Positions 7,689 through 15,734 of a stretch of DNA of 36,965 nt are shown piece after piece. How positions within the stretch are numbered: position 1 is the stretch's first letter; every line of letters begins with the position of its first letter. Made by a program: the position numbers and the translations under genes. The notes beneath the pieces were generated by a model. It was not told the DNA's origin. It saw only the letters and a program-made list of their open reading frames with translations, and did no database searches. Origin of the DNA: Nitrospinaceae bacterium (GTDB lineage Bacteria > Nitrospinota > Nitrospinia > Nitrospinales > JACRGP01); assembly GCA_029261555.1 (NCBI GenBank), contig JAJDBB010000115.1, positions 1 through 36,965 on the forward strand, read 5' to 3'.

Positions 7689-10600
7689 TTAAACTACCCG
7701 GTCGAAAGACTTTCTTTTAAAAATTTCCAGTCTGCCGCCACGCGTCACATTAAAAATTTCGACGCCTCTTTGCTCGCAATTATCACGAGCAACCTGAAAG
7801 CCTTTCTCTATCACCGAGGTGATCGGGGTGTACCATTTTTCTCCGGGCGCCCGGTAATGCTTCAGAAAATGGTTTTCCTCGCCCTGGTGAGTTACCGCCA
7901 TTCCTCCCCGGATAGAATGCTCCTGAGGAATTTGAAAGTTGTGGTCCATACCATAAAGATAAATGGTTTTTACGCCGGTCCATACGGCGATTTGGATCAG
8001 GTCATAAATCGTCGAACCCGCATTGCCCAACCCGGCCGAGATGTCTTCGCTGAAAGCGACCTGAGGGAAGGGGCCGCGAGGTCTTGGGAGTATGTCGTAA
8101 AGAACCACATCGCTCTCTTCCGGCCAAATTATATGATGGGCCGCCCTCGCCAGCAAAAATAGTGTTCCTCCGCAATTTTTCGCAACCTCAGCGCCATGTT
8201 GCTCCACCATCAGGATATCTCCCATGGCTGTGTATTGGGGACGTAGGCTGGTTTTGTCATAAGCCAAGTGAAAACGATTGGCGCCAAAAACAAGTTCCCC
8301 CTGAAGCTTGTCCAAGTCCTCGAAACGCACGCTCGGACCATTTCCTATAATAAATGCCCTTTCTCCCAGATGTTTGCCCCGAAGTTCTTCCAATCGAAAT
8401 CTATCCTTGAAGGGAGAGCGAACAAAAAACGTAAAAGATTCGACTCCATTTTCATTGCACTTTTCTTCAAGTTGATTTACTTCGTTGAGGTCGAAAGAGG
8501 GAATCAGGCAACAATCAAAATTGTTTGAATTGATCCTGGTTAAAGGAGAAATTCTCAAACCGAAGCATTGCTTGTCAATCAACCGTTCATTTTCACTGAA
8601 AAGGCCGCACAGATTCAGGGAATGCATGGTCAGCCATTTCACCGTGTATTTGGAGAATAAAACATCGGAAGTCATTAATACGGCCAATCGTCCGCTGATC
8701 CGCGTCCGATGGAGTTGTTCCAGCAGAGTGAATATATAGTTTTGGATTTTCGGGTCGTCTCCTTGCTCCAATTCGAAGCTCGTGGTTTGCCATTTGCCGA
8801 GAACTTCCTGAAATTCGCTATACACTTTTTCATCGGTCAGAAATTGATCCTGGTAATCCCGCGCCTTTTTTTCAAGGTTTTCCCGCTTTTTCGGATCCTT
8901 GAGTAAGTCAACCACTTGCGTCGAAAAATTTTTCCAATCTTCAGCAACCCGGAAAGGAGGCGAATCCTGGTATTGAATACCTTCAACCCCGGATGCGGTC
9001 GACACCAAAGCTTTGCCTCGACAAAGGGCCTCAATACTTTTGACCTTAAGACCGGTCCCAAGGGGCACGCAATTAATGACAACTTGGGCGGAATCGAACT
9101 CCGGACCTAGGTCTTCCAGCACGCCCAACAGGTCTATGCCTTCAGATTTCCAATCCCTATCGATAAATTTATTTTCCAATTCCCGACAAATTGTCCCCGA
9201 GATGCGGAGCCGGGCGTGTGGCGCCGAAATCAGGATGGAGGGCCAGGAATATTTTATAAAATCTTGAATTCCCATTAAATTGGGAGGATTGTTGGAACCG
9301 AAAAAACACACATGCGCCAGGGAGGAACTTAAAAAATGGCTATCAGGGAAAGCCTCTTTGGACAGGCCCAAGGTGATGACCTTACGATGGGGAACCATTT
9401 GCTGAAGAAGAGTTCTCTCGTGTTCCTGGATAGCAATGATGGTATGAGCCTGCTCCAACAACTTCTTCTCCTCATCTTCATCACAGACAAGGCGTTCCGC
9501 AATATCCAAATCATGAGAAGCCCGTTGCTCTTTTATCCGGGAAAACACATCGATAGTTTGAATTATCTTAAGAACGGAGTTCGGCAACATTTCCAGGCAG
9601 GAAGCCATGTGAATGTACTCGGCGACAACCGCGAATATTCCGTGTTCTTTATGGATTTTTAAAAGACATTCCTCTGTAAAAGAGGAGTACCGGTCCACAA
9701 TAGGCCGTTTTCGTCGCAATGTTTGTTTTTGTGGTTTGAATTCCGTCACAAAAACCTTGTCCACCAAATTTCTTAAATCATCTAAATTTGATTGGATCGT
9801 CTCAAACTTGCATTGGACCAAAAGAAAGATTCGGAAATTATTTTTCCGCAACCAGCGCAGGAGATCCAAAATAACAATTCGGTTGCCTTGGTTGGAAGGC
9901 AACAACTGCAAGTGAGTGACGAGTACGACAAGTTTTCTGTGATCGGGATCTAAAGTATTTGTCCCCTCAAACTCAAGCGTCTCCCCGGGGCTGCGTTCAC
10001 ACACCGAGAGGAATTTTAAACGGCGCACTTCTTCTTTGATGGTTGTATTGCCGGAAATAAATTGGATTCGCAACGAGGTATTGAAAGGATCCGCTCCATG
10101 GACCTGCCGCATGAAACTAAACCCAGATTGGGAATTTTTAAACTCAGGGTATTGTTCTAAAATGTCCGATCGCGGGCAATTTATCTCCGCATCGTCAAGA
10201 AACCCTTCATTCACATGGATCCGGACGGCATCGATGGTCTTGTTGGATAACGCCCATCCCCTAATTCTAACGAGTCCATACTCGTCGATGGCACATTCCG
10301 AAAAACCATGAATAAAAACCAAGGTTTTATTAAACAACCAAGAGCCTTTTCCCGTACTTCCAATTTTTTGGCTGGTTAAGATTTTATTCAACGCTCTATC
10401 GCTGGAAAAAAGCTTTTCCAAAAATATTTTGTTATTTGCAAGTCGCTCCAGCACGGGGTCGCGGCCCAACAATTCCTTCAAAATGGTTCTATCTGCAACC
10501 AGAATATTCAAGATTTTATCCTGCGCCGCGACGCTCTTCAAAACCTTCCTATTGGAAAACAATATTGAAATGAAATGCGAGTTGCGCGCCAGTTTTTCGA

Positions 10601-11153
10601 CAATAGATTCTTGAGCCAAGAGGGCGAAAAGCATGGCGTCGTCATTGAGAACCTTTGTTAATAATTTTGTATCCGACAATAGGCGTTCGATAGTACGTTC
10701 GTCAGAAAGGATTTTGCGGCGAATACTTGTGTTGGAAGAAATTTGTTGAAATATTTTTTCATTGTTAAGAAGTTTCAGCGCCGCCGTTTCGCTAGAAAGT
10801 ATAGCCTCCAAAGCCGATGGGTTTGCCGCCAGATTTCCCAAAACGTTTCCTTCCAGGAAAGTAGCGTTGTTTAAAATACTTCTATCTGGAACAAGAGCTT
10901 GCCGTTCCGTCTCATTTCTCATGAGACGGAAAAGAAAGTTTTTGTCTTGGGAAAAGCGGCGTTTTGACTTCGGATGGATGAGAAGGGATTTTAGTTGTTC
11001 GTGGTCGTCGATCAAAGCGTTGATCAATTTCGGGTCGGAGGCGATTTTTTCTTTAATGCTGGATTCCCTTAACACGCGTTCCAAAAGATGCGTTCTGTTC
11101 AACACAATGTCCAGAAGCGATTGATACAATTGTTCTTTGATAATATGGAACAT
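7689..11153 (-). CDS. Four-part fusion: decapeptide repeats, GW module, GT4 domain, DUF115 domain
   Basis: 1154 residues. (1) Residues 20-260 are 24 consecutive ten-residue repeats (for example DERTIERLLS, DTKLLTKVLN) after a 19-residue cap; only one unit has an extra residue. (2) Residues about 283-375 are the GW module (VRIRGWALSNKTIDAVRIH, CPRSDILEQYPEF, SQSGFSF). (3) Residues about 405-790 resemble a GT-B glycosyltransferase (VVLVTHLQLLPSNQGNR; VCFFGSNNPPN; PLGTGLKVKSIEALCRGK). (4) Residues about 925-1145 are a DUF115/MptE-like domain with FIIGNGPSV and a C-terminus (GVEIFNVTRGGRLEIF) very close to the stand-alone protein at 22164-23012. DUF115 occurs in motility accessory factors that transfer nonulosonic acids and resembles GT42 sialyltransferases. 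A two-activity glycan enzyme docked by its repeats is my reading. Confidence 0.85.
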   Translation of the reverse strand: MFHIIKEQLYQSLLDIVLNRTHLLERVLRESSIKEKIASDPKLINALIDDHEQLKSLLIHPKSKRRFSQDKNFLFRLMRNETERQALVPDRSILNNATFLEGNVLGNLAANPSALEAILSSETAALKLLNNEKIFQQISSNTSIRRKILSDERTIERLLSDTKLLTKVLNDDAMLFALLAQESIVEKLARNSHFISILFSNRKVLKSVAAQDKILNILVADRTILKELLGRDPVLERLANNKIFLEKLFSSDRALNKILTSQKIGSTGKGSWLFNKTLVFIHGFSECAIDEYGLVRIRGWALSNKTIDAVRIHVNEGFLDDAEINCPRSDILEQYPEFKNSQSGFSFMRQVHGADPFNTSLRIQFISGNTTIKEEVRRLKFLSVCERSPGETLEFEGTNTLDPDHRKLVVLVTHLQLLPSNQGNRIVILDLLRWLRKNNFRIFLLVQCKFETIQSNLDDLRNLVDKVFVTEFKPQKQTLRRKRPIVDRYSSFTEECLLKIHKEHGIFAVVAEYIHMASCLEMLPNSVLKIIQTIDVFSRIKEQRASHDLDIAERLVCDEDEEKKLLEQAHTIIAIQEHERTLLQQMVPHRKVITLGLSKEAFPDSHFLSSSLAHVCFFGSNNPPNLMGIQDFIKYSWPSILISAPHARLRISGTICRELENKFIDRDWKSEGIDLLGVLEDLGPEFDSAQVVINCVPLGTGLKVKSIEALCRGKALVSTASGVEGIQYQDSPPFRVAEDWKNFSTQVVDLLKDPKKRENLEKKARDYQDQFLTDEKVYSEFQEVLGKWQTTSFELEQGDDPKIQNYIFTLLEQLHRTRISGRLAVLMTSDVLFSKYTVKWLTMHSLNLCGLFSENERLIDKQCFGLRISPLTRINSNNFDCCLIPSFDLNEVNQLEEKCNENGVESFTFFVRSPFKDRFRLEELRGKHLGERAFIIGNGPSVRFEDLDKLQGELVFGANRFHLAYDKTSLRPQYTAMGDILMVEQHGAEVAKNCGGTLFLLARAAHHIIWPEESDVVLYDILPRPRGPFPQVAFSEDISAGLGNAGSTIYDLIQIAVWTGVKTIYLYGMDHNFQIPQEHSIRGGMAVTHQGEENHFLKHYRAPGEKWYTPITSVIEKGFQVARDNCEQRGVEIFNVTRGGRLEIFKRKSFDRVV
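10374..11096 (-). repeat. Coding array of 24 decapeptide repeats (first copy of the new repeat family)
   Basis: Thirty-base coding period. Units align as [D/N/H/Q/S]-x-x-[L/I/F/V]-[L/x]-x-x-[I/L/V]-[L/I/A]-[S/N/A]. Residues 20-260 of the protein are 241 long: 24 units with a single extra residue at the unit that ends near residue 100. At DNA level the units are diverged, so this is an old repeat kept by protein structure and not a recent satellite. Confidence 0.85.
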
Positions 11154-11282
11154 CTTCCCACTCTTAAAAATATTTTAAGGGAACTTCTGATGATTTGGTT
11201 TTGACTCAGGGCAACACGCCGATCCTTACTTCATAAGGGCTACGCGAGTCCACGAGCGTTTTTTTTTACGCGCCTTGTAAAC

Positions 11283-13010
11283 CTAATTGGGTCGTTGCCC
11301 TGTCCATTGTTTGGCAAAAATCAGATTTCCGCCGGAGTAACCCTCAATTTTAAACTGCATACTATTGATTTTTGATTGCCCTAGTCGTAAACCGAAAAGA
11401 AAACCGCTATTTTTATTTTCATACTCCGGGTAGTTATTAAATACATCCGGCCGGCGGTAAGGGAAATAAAACGGATTGCCCAAATATATTTCATTTCCCC
11501 ACAACATGAGTTGATCCAAAGATGTGGAAGTCAAAACCCAGCCCTTGATAACCAAATAATCGTCGTCTTCTAAATAACACTGGCTCAATCCGAACCGCAA
11601 AGACAACGATGGATTCGCAAGTTTCTCGGTTCTTCCCGGGGATAACGATTCTCTATTGTTTTTACAGAGGAGCCCAAAAGTTTCAGCCAAATCTTCAAGC
11701 CCGATCATCCCTTGAAGGTTTTTCTTCAATTTAGAATGGAGACGGACTTTGCGGCGCTCAAATTCAGGAATATTCGAGGAACCCAAAACCCAGAAGTCGA
11801 TTCCCTTTTCCAACTCGCCGGAGGCAATGGTTTCCCTAACCGAAGCCAGGTATCGATTATAGGTATCTTTCTGACGATTCTCGTCAAAGGTAGGATGGCA
11901 CTGATGGCCAGTATCAACCAAGTCATGATATTGAGATGTTTTTGAGTGAGGCCAGAAATCTTCATTGTCTCCGCTTGATTTCTTTCCGTCCACCCCAAGT
12001 AAGAAAATATTACGGGCGAAGGTTGCGGCCAGGGGAATCATGTGAATGTTTAGGGTGCTGTCCAGGATTGGAAGCCCAAAATTATTTTTTAAATCGAAAT
12101 TGGGGGCGTTGACTGTTTGTTCGATCAAAATCGTGCGGTCTCGGATTTCTGGATAATGGCGTAGTAGTAAAAAACCAAAACAGGCGGTTGTGACGAAGGT
12201 GATATTTGGATCTTTCTTTAAAGTTGCCAAAAGGTCGTTACGAAATTGGTGGGCGTATTGGGAGACTCCAAAATGGCTCAAAGCGTCGCCTGCGGTTAAA
12301 AAGCGGGGCTGAATGTGATCCAACAGGGCGGGGTTTTTTACAATGGAATTGCAAACAATGTTTAAATAATGGGTGAAGTCATATTCGGCGGCCAATTCCA
12401 GCGACGGCCCCGTTCCAAAAACGCAAGCCCCCTGGTAATCCTTCAATACAAGTTCTTCCGCTAAATCCAAAAACCGAAGCTGGTTTTCCTTGATGATAGA
12501 ATTTTTCTGGAAAGTCCCGGATAAATCCCATAGCAACGAAGTATATTTCCCATATTCCTGCGCAGAAGGGTTTTCCGTATCCAAGTGCACAGTTTCAATA
12601 GCTAAAAATTTAGCCCATCGAATCCAAGGGTCGGAATCCATATGTTTCCATATCAAAATGGCGCGCGCCCTCAACAAATAGAAGAAAAATGAAACTCCCC
12701 AACGGCGAATTTTTGCATGCGAAAAATCATGGGGCGGGGGCGCCATGTAATCGGGGCGGGGCCCTGGAAGGCACGAGTTCGGGTCAAATTTTTGATAAAA
12801 CAAAACCTGTTCACAAAGATTTGGAACTAAGGGAAGGTACCATGCGGCCCGATGGTAATGATTGGTCAAATCCTCAATCGAAGAAAACGTTGGATAATAG
12901 CAAATGCTAGTTGAAAGCGTTGTTTTTGCTCTGATACGTTTGACGATTTGAACGGCTATAGTCCGCAACCAGTTTTTGTAATTTTTCCATCTAGAAAAAA
13001 AAGATTCCAT
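11283..13010 (-). CDS. DUF115/GT42-like protein with C-terminal GW module
   Basis: 575 residues. Residues 1-185 are not recognised. At 195-204 the sequence reads ACVFGTGPSL, a variant of the GNGPS loop of DUF115/MptE-like and GT42-type proteins. IFLLGVDGKKSSGDNEDFW (about 335-353) corresponds to the LYGxDH-like second motif, and a histidine-rich stretch follows. Residues about 475-568 carry the GW module (YLVIKGWVLTSTSLDQLML; PYRRPDVFNNYPEYENKNSGF). It is more distant from the other two DUF115 proteins of the island than they are from each other. It lies between the repeat-FkbM gene (51 bp gap) and the fusion gene (129 bp gap), same strand. Predicted cytoplasmic sugar transferase or glycan-modifying enzyme; donor unknown. 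Confidence 0.7.
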   Translation of the reverse strand: MESFFSRWKNYKNWLRTIAVQIVKRIRAKTTLSTSICYYPTFSSIEDLTNHYHRAAWYLPLVPNLCEQVLFYQKFDPNSCLPGPRPDYMAPPPHDFSHAKIRRWGVSFFFYLLRARAILIWKHMDSDPWIRWAKFLAIETVHLDTENPSAQEYGKYTSLLWDLSGTFQKNSIIKENQLRFLDLAEELVLKDYQGACVFGTGPSLELAAEYDFTHYLNIVCNSIVKNPALLDHIQPRFLTAGDALSHFGVSQYAHQFRNDLLATLKKDPNITFVTTACFGFLLLRHYPEIRDRTILIEQTVNAPNFDLKNNFGLPILDSTLNIHMIPLAATFARNIFLLGVDGKKSSGDNEDFWPHSKTSQYHDLVDTGHQCHPTFDENRQKDTYNRYLASVRETIASGELEKGIDFWVLGSSNIPEFERRKVRLHSKLKKNLQGMIGLEDLAETFGLLCKNNRESLSPGRTEKLANPSLSLRFGLSQCYLEDDDYLVIKGWVLTSTSLDQLMLWGNEIYLGNPFYFPYRRPDVFNNYPEYENKNSGFLFGLRLGQSKINSMQFKIEGYSGGNLIFAKQWTGQRPN

Positions 13011-13061
13011 GCGTCTTTGAAGATCTCCGCTAATTTCTAAATATGGATTCTTTCCATATGA

Positions 13062-15665
13062 TTATTGAGAATTCCAGTTTCTGTTTTTGGCCCAAATGAT
13101 GGCCCTGTATTGATTGGGCAAATGTTTCATCGGACGATATTGGGTTGCCCATTGGGTGTTCAGCCCTTTTCCAACATGAAAATCAAACCCGGCTTCCTCG
13201 AGCAAGGTAAGCAAATTTGTAAGTTGGCCATCTGTGTCGCCCAACCCTTGGTGAAACTCACAAAAAATAAATTGAACATTGTTCAAGTGACCGGCGATCT
13301 CCGAAAGCACGGTATTTTCTGCTCCTTCAATATCCAATTTCAAAAAATGCGTGGGTTCATTTAAGAATGAACTCAATGGTTTGCACTCGACCTGGATTTT
13401 CTTGAATGAATCATTTTTCCCGTCGGATCTTTTAAAAAGAGAACCCGCCATGGAATATTTTTTAGAAATATAAAAATCCCCCGTTTTATCTTTTTCTGCC
13501 AGGGCGAAGGGCAAAAGTTGCACATCCTGGTACTTGTTTAGTTTTAAATTTTCCGAAGCAATGGAATACAATTCAGGATGCGGTTCAAACCCAATGATTT
13601 TTGATTTTGGATAAAGCGCCTTGAAATAATAAATAGCCATGCCAAAATTAGAGCCACAGTCGAGAATACGCGGAGCTTTGGTATCGCTCTTGAAAAAATA
13701 ATTTTCATTGATCAAAATTTCGTGGACCAGGATCCACAAAGATTCCCGGTCGTGAAACTTCAAAGTTCCATTATTCATGTTGGCAAGGGAGTCTTCACAA
13801 AATAAATCCAAAATTGAATCCATCAGGTCTACGGCGGTTTTTACGTTTTTGGGCGGCAAAACCACTTTGGACAGTCTCTTTCTAATATCTGGATGCACCC
13901 AGGTTTCCATTTTGGCCCAATAAGTTTGGAATTGAATAGCCGCCTTGAGCCGATCATGAGCTTCCTTTTTTCCTTCGTTTTTGATCTCCTCTAAAATACC
14001 TTCCAAAAAAGAAGCGTCCAACGACCAATCTTGCTTTGTTTTAGATTTTGAGAAAACATCCTTGAACAAACTTTCGCTGAAAGCCAGAGGATCCACAGAA
14101 CGCGCGTCCCACAGTATTTTAGTTTGAAGTTCTGGCTCGTCAAATATGGCGTCTATAGCGCGGGGATCTCTCAATAGTTGTTTGAGTGCAGAGGGTTTTT
14201 CCAGAATATTTTGTAAAATCTTTTGGTGGGAACTGATTCGTTTTACCAGTTTACTGTTTTGGAGAATCTCTTCAAAAACTCTGGAGTCTTTTAGAACTCC
14301 GCGTAGGACCTTTGTTTGGGATATTATTATTTCAAGAGATCGAAAATCGGATAGAAGCCGGGCAAGGACCACTTCATTGTCGAGGATTTGATTTTGAAAT
14401 CGCGCGTCGAAAAAATATTCCTCCAAAACCTTTTGGCTCCATACCATTTTCTCTTTGAAGGCCTTGCTCTCGCTCAGTCGGCTCAATAGATCGTCGTGGG
14501 CGAGTATTGTTTTTAAAAAGCGATCATGGCATACGACTTTGGCTATAAACCGGTGGTTATTTATAAGGAGTTGAAAAACGGATTCGGAGACGACCAGTTT
14601 TTCCAGAAATCGACCATGGGAAAGGGCTTTTGCTAAGGTGTTTTCATCATTCAATATCTTATCTAGAAATTGAGGATTCGATATCAATAAATCGAAAACT
14701 TCGTCCCGATCCAGGATGCTATCCAGCAGTTCCGAGTTTTCCAGGATGGCGTTCAGGGTTCGTTTGTCCTCGAGTAATTTATTAAGGAATCCCTCGCCTT
14801 CCAATACATGGGCCATGACTGCCGGATACCCCAACAAGCGGGCCAGCAAAATGTCGTCGGCGAGAATGTAATTAAATACCGCGTCTTGGCTCAGGAGATT
14901 GTCGAGCGCCTCTGGCAAACCGATTAGCAAGTTCAAGACTTTTTTGTCTTCGAGAATTGACCTCAACAGGTTTTCATCCTTAAGGAATTGAGAAGCTAGA
15001 TGAGGATCCGAAAAAATCCGGGTCACGATTTCATCGCTTGAAAATATCAAGTTGCCAAAATCATGCCTTGCGAGAATTTCATTGATAAGCTCTTTATTTT
15101 CGCTTAGGTATTGGCCGATGCCCTCATGACTGAGCAAACTATTTAAAGCTTTTTCATCACGGAGAAGAATTGTCAAACCTCTCTGGTCAGAGATAATTTT
15201 ATTTAATAGCGAGGGTTGGCTGGCCAACTGATCTAAAAAGGCGTTATTTGAAATTAGCTTTTCCAGTATCTCCTGGTTTGAAAATATAAAATTTGCTCCC
15301 TTCGCATGGTTTAGTAATTTGATCGCAATTTCTGAATCGGCATAAATGGCCGATAGTGAGAGTGGGTCATCTAAAAAATTATCAAGAAGCTCTTTATCAG
15401 TGAAAATCAATTCTAAGGTTTGATCCTGATTCACAATATTTTTTAATAAGGATTCATCGGCGGTTATCAGGCTCCAGGTTTTGGGATGATTTAAAATCAT
15501 TTCCAACCGCTTTGGGTGATCGACGATCGCGTCGATCAAGCCCGGATCAGATTTAATACGATCCCTAACCGCGTCTTCAAACAGGAAGCGTTCTAATAAA
15601 CTTTCCCTGGTCGTAAAAAAATGAATGAGGGATTCGTATATAGAGTCTTTTGCGAATTGAAACAT
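13062..15665 (-). CDS. Decapeptide-repeat FkbM-family methyltransferase
   Basis: 867 residues from the ATG at 15665. That start is preceded by AGGA eight bases upstream and gives the same 19-residue N-terminal cap as the 1154-residue paralogue; an upstream ATG at 15692 would add nine residues but has a poor site. Residues 20-539 are exactly 52 ten-residue units with no insertion or deletion. A helical linker (about 540-660) leads to an FkbM-type SAM methyltransferase: PRILDCGSNFGMAIYYF (motif I), IIGFEPHPELYSIASENL, and FLKLDIEGAENTVLSEI. FkbM enzymes often O-methylate sugars. The gene follows wzt by 69 bp, so a methyl cap or decoration of the exported glycan is plausible. A solenoid joined to a capping methyltransferase recalls the WbdD coiled-coil ruler of O9a polysaccharide, an analogy and not homology. 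Confidence 0.85.
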   Translation of the reverse strand: MFQFAKDSIYESLIHFFTTRESLLERFLFEDAVRDRIKSDPGLIDAIVDHPKRLEMILNHPKTWSLITADESLLKNIVNQDQTLELIFTDKELLDNFLDDPLSLSAIYADSEIAIKLLNHAKGANFIFSNQEILEKLISNNAFLDQLASQPSLLNKIISDQRGLTILLRDEKALNSLLSHEGIGQYLSENKELINEILARHDFGNLIFSSDEIVTRIFSDPHLASQFLKDENLLRSILEDKKVLNLLIGLPEALDNLLSQDAVFNYILADDILLARLLGYPAVMAHVLEGEGFLNKLLEDKRTLNAILENSELLDSILDRDEVFDLLISNPQFLDKILNDENTLAKALSHGRFLEKLVVSESVFQLLINNHRFIAKVVCHDRFLKTILAHDDLLSRLSESKAFKEKMVWSQKVLEEYFFDARFQNQILDNEVVLARLLSDFRSLEIIISQTKVLRGVLKDSRVFEEILQNSKLVKRISSHQKILQNILEKPSALKQLLRDPRAIDAIFDEPELQTKILWDARSVDPLAFSESLFKDVFSKSKTKQDWSLDASFLEGILEEIKNEGKKEAHDRLKAAIQFQTYWAKMETWVHPDIRKRLSKVVLPPKNVKTAVDLMDSILDLFCEDSLANMNNGTLKFHDRESLWILVHEILINENYFFKSDTKAPRILDCGSNFGMAIYYFKALYPKSKIIGFEPHPELYSIASENLKLNKYQDVQLLPFALAEKDKTGDFYISKKYSMAGSLFKRSDGKNDSFKKIQVECKPLSSFLNEPTHFLKLDIEGAENTVLSEIAGHLNNVQFIFCEFHQGLGDTDGQLTNLLTLLEEAGFDFHVGKGLNTQWATQYRPMKHLPNQYRAIIWAKNRNWNSQ
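14049..15608 (-). repeat. Coding array of 52 decapeptide repeats without indels
   Basis: 1560 bp = 52 x 30 bp. Read as protein, units are for example DESLLKNIVN, DKELLDNFLD, NSELLDSILD, NPQFLDKILN. Position 1 is mostly D/N/H/Q/S and position 2 is often P, typical of helix N-caps; positions 4, 5, 8 and 9 are hydrophobic. Alternate units differ (one more like D-x-E-L-L, the next like D-x-x-V-F/L), giving a 20-residue super-period. The picture is of short helices, two per turn, stacked as an alpha-solenoid. DNA copies are diverged. Confidence 0.9.
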
Positions 15666-15734
15666 TGGATTGATCCTAACTTGGCGAACCATTCTCTTAA
15701 ATTAAAATTTGGAAAACAGATTGAAAAAGTTTCC

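Noticed and set aside
10374-15608. Decapeptide arrays interpreted as coiled coils
   Set aside because: No seven-residue heptad register; the period is strictly ten, with D/N/P caps at each unit that would break a continuous coil.
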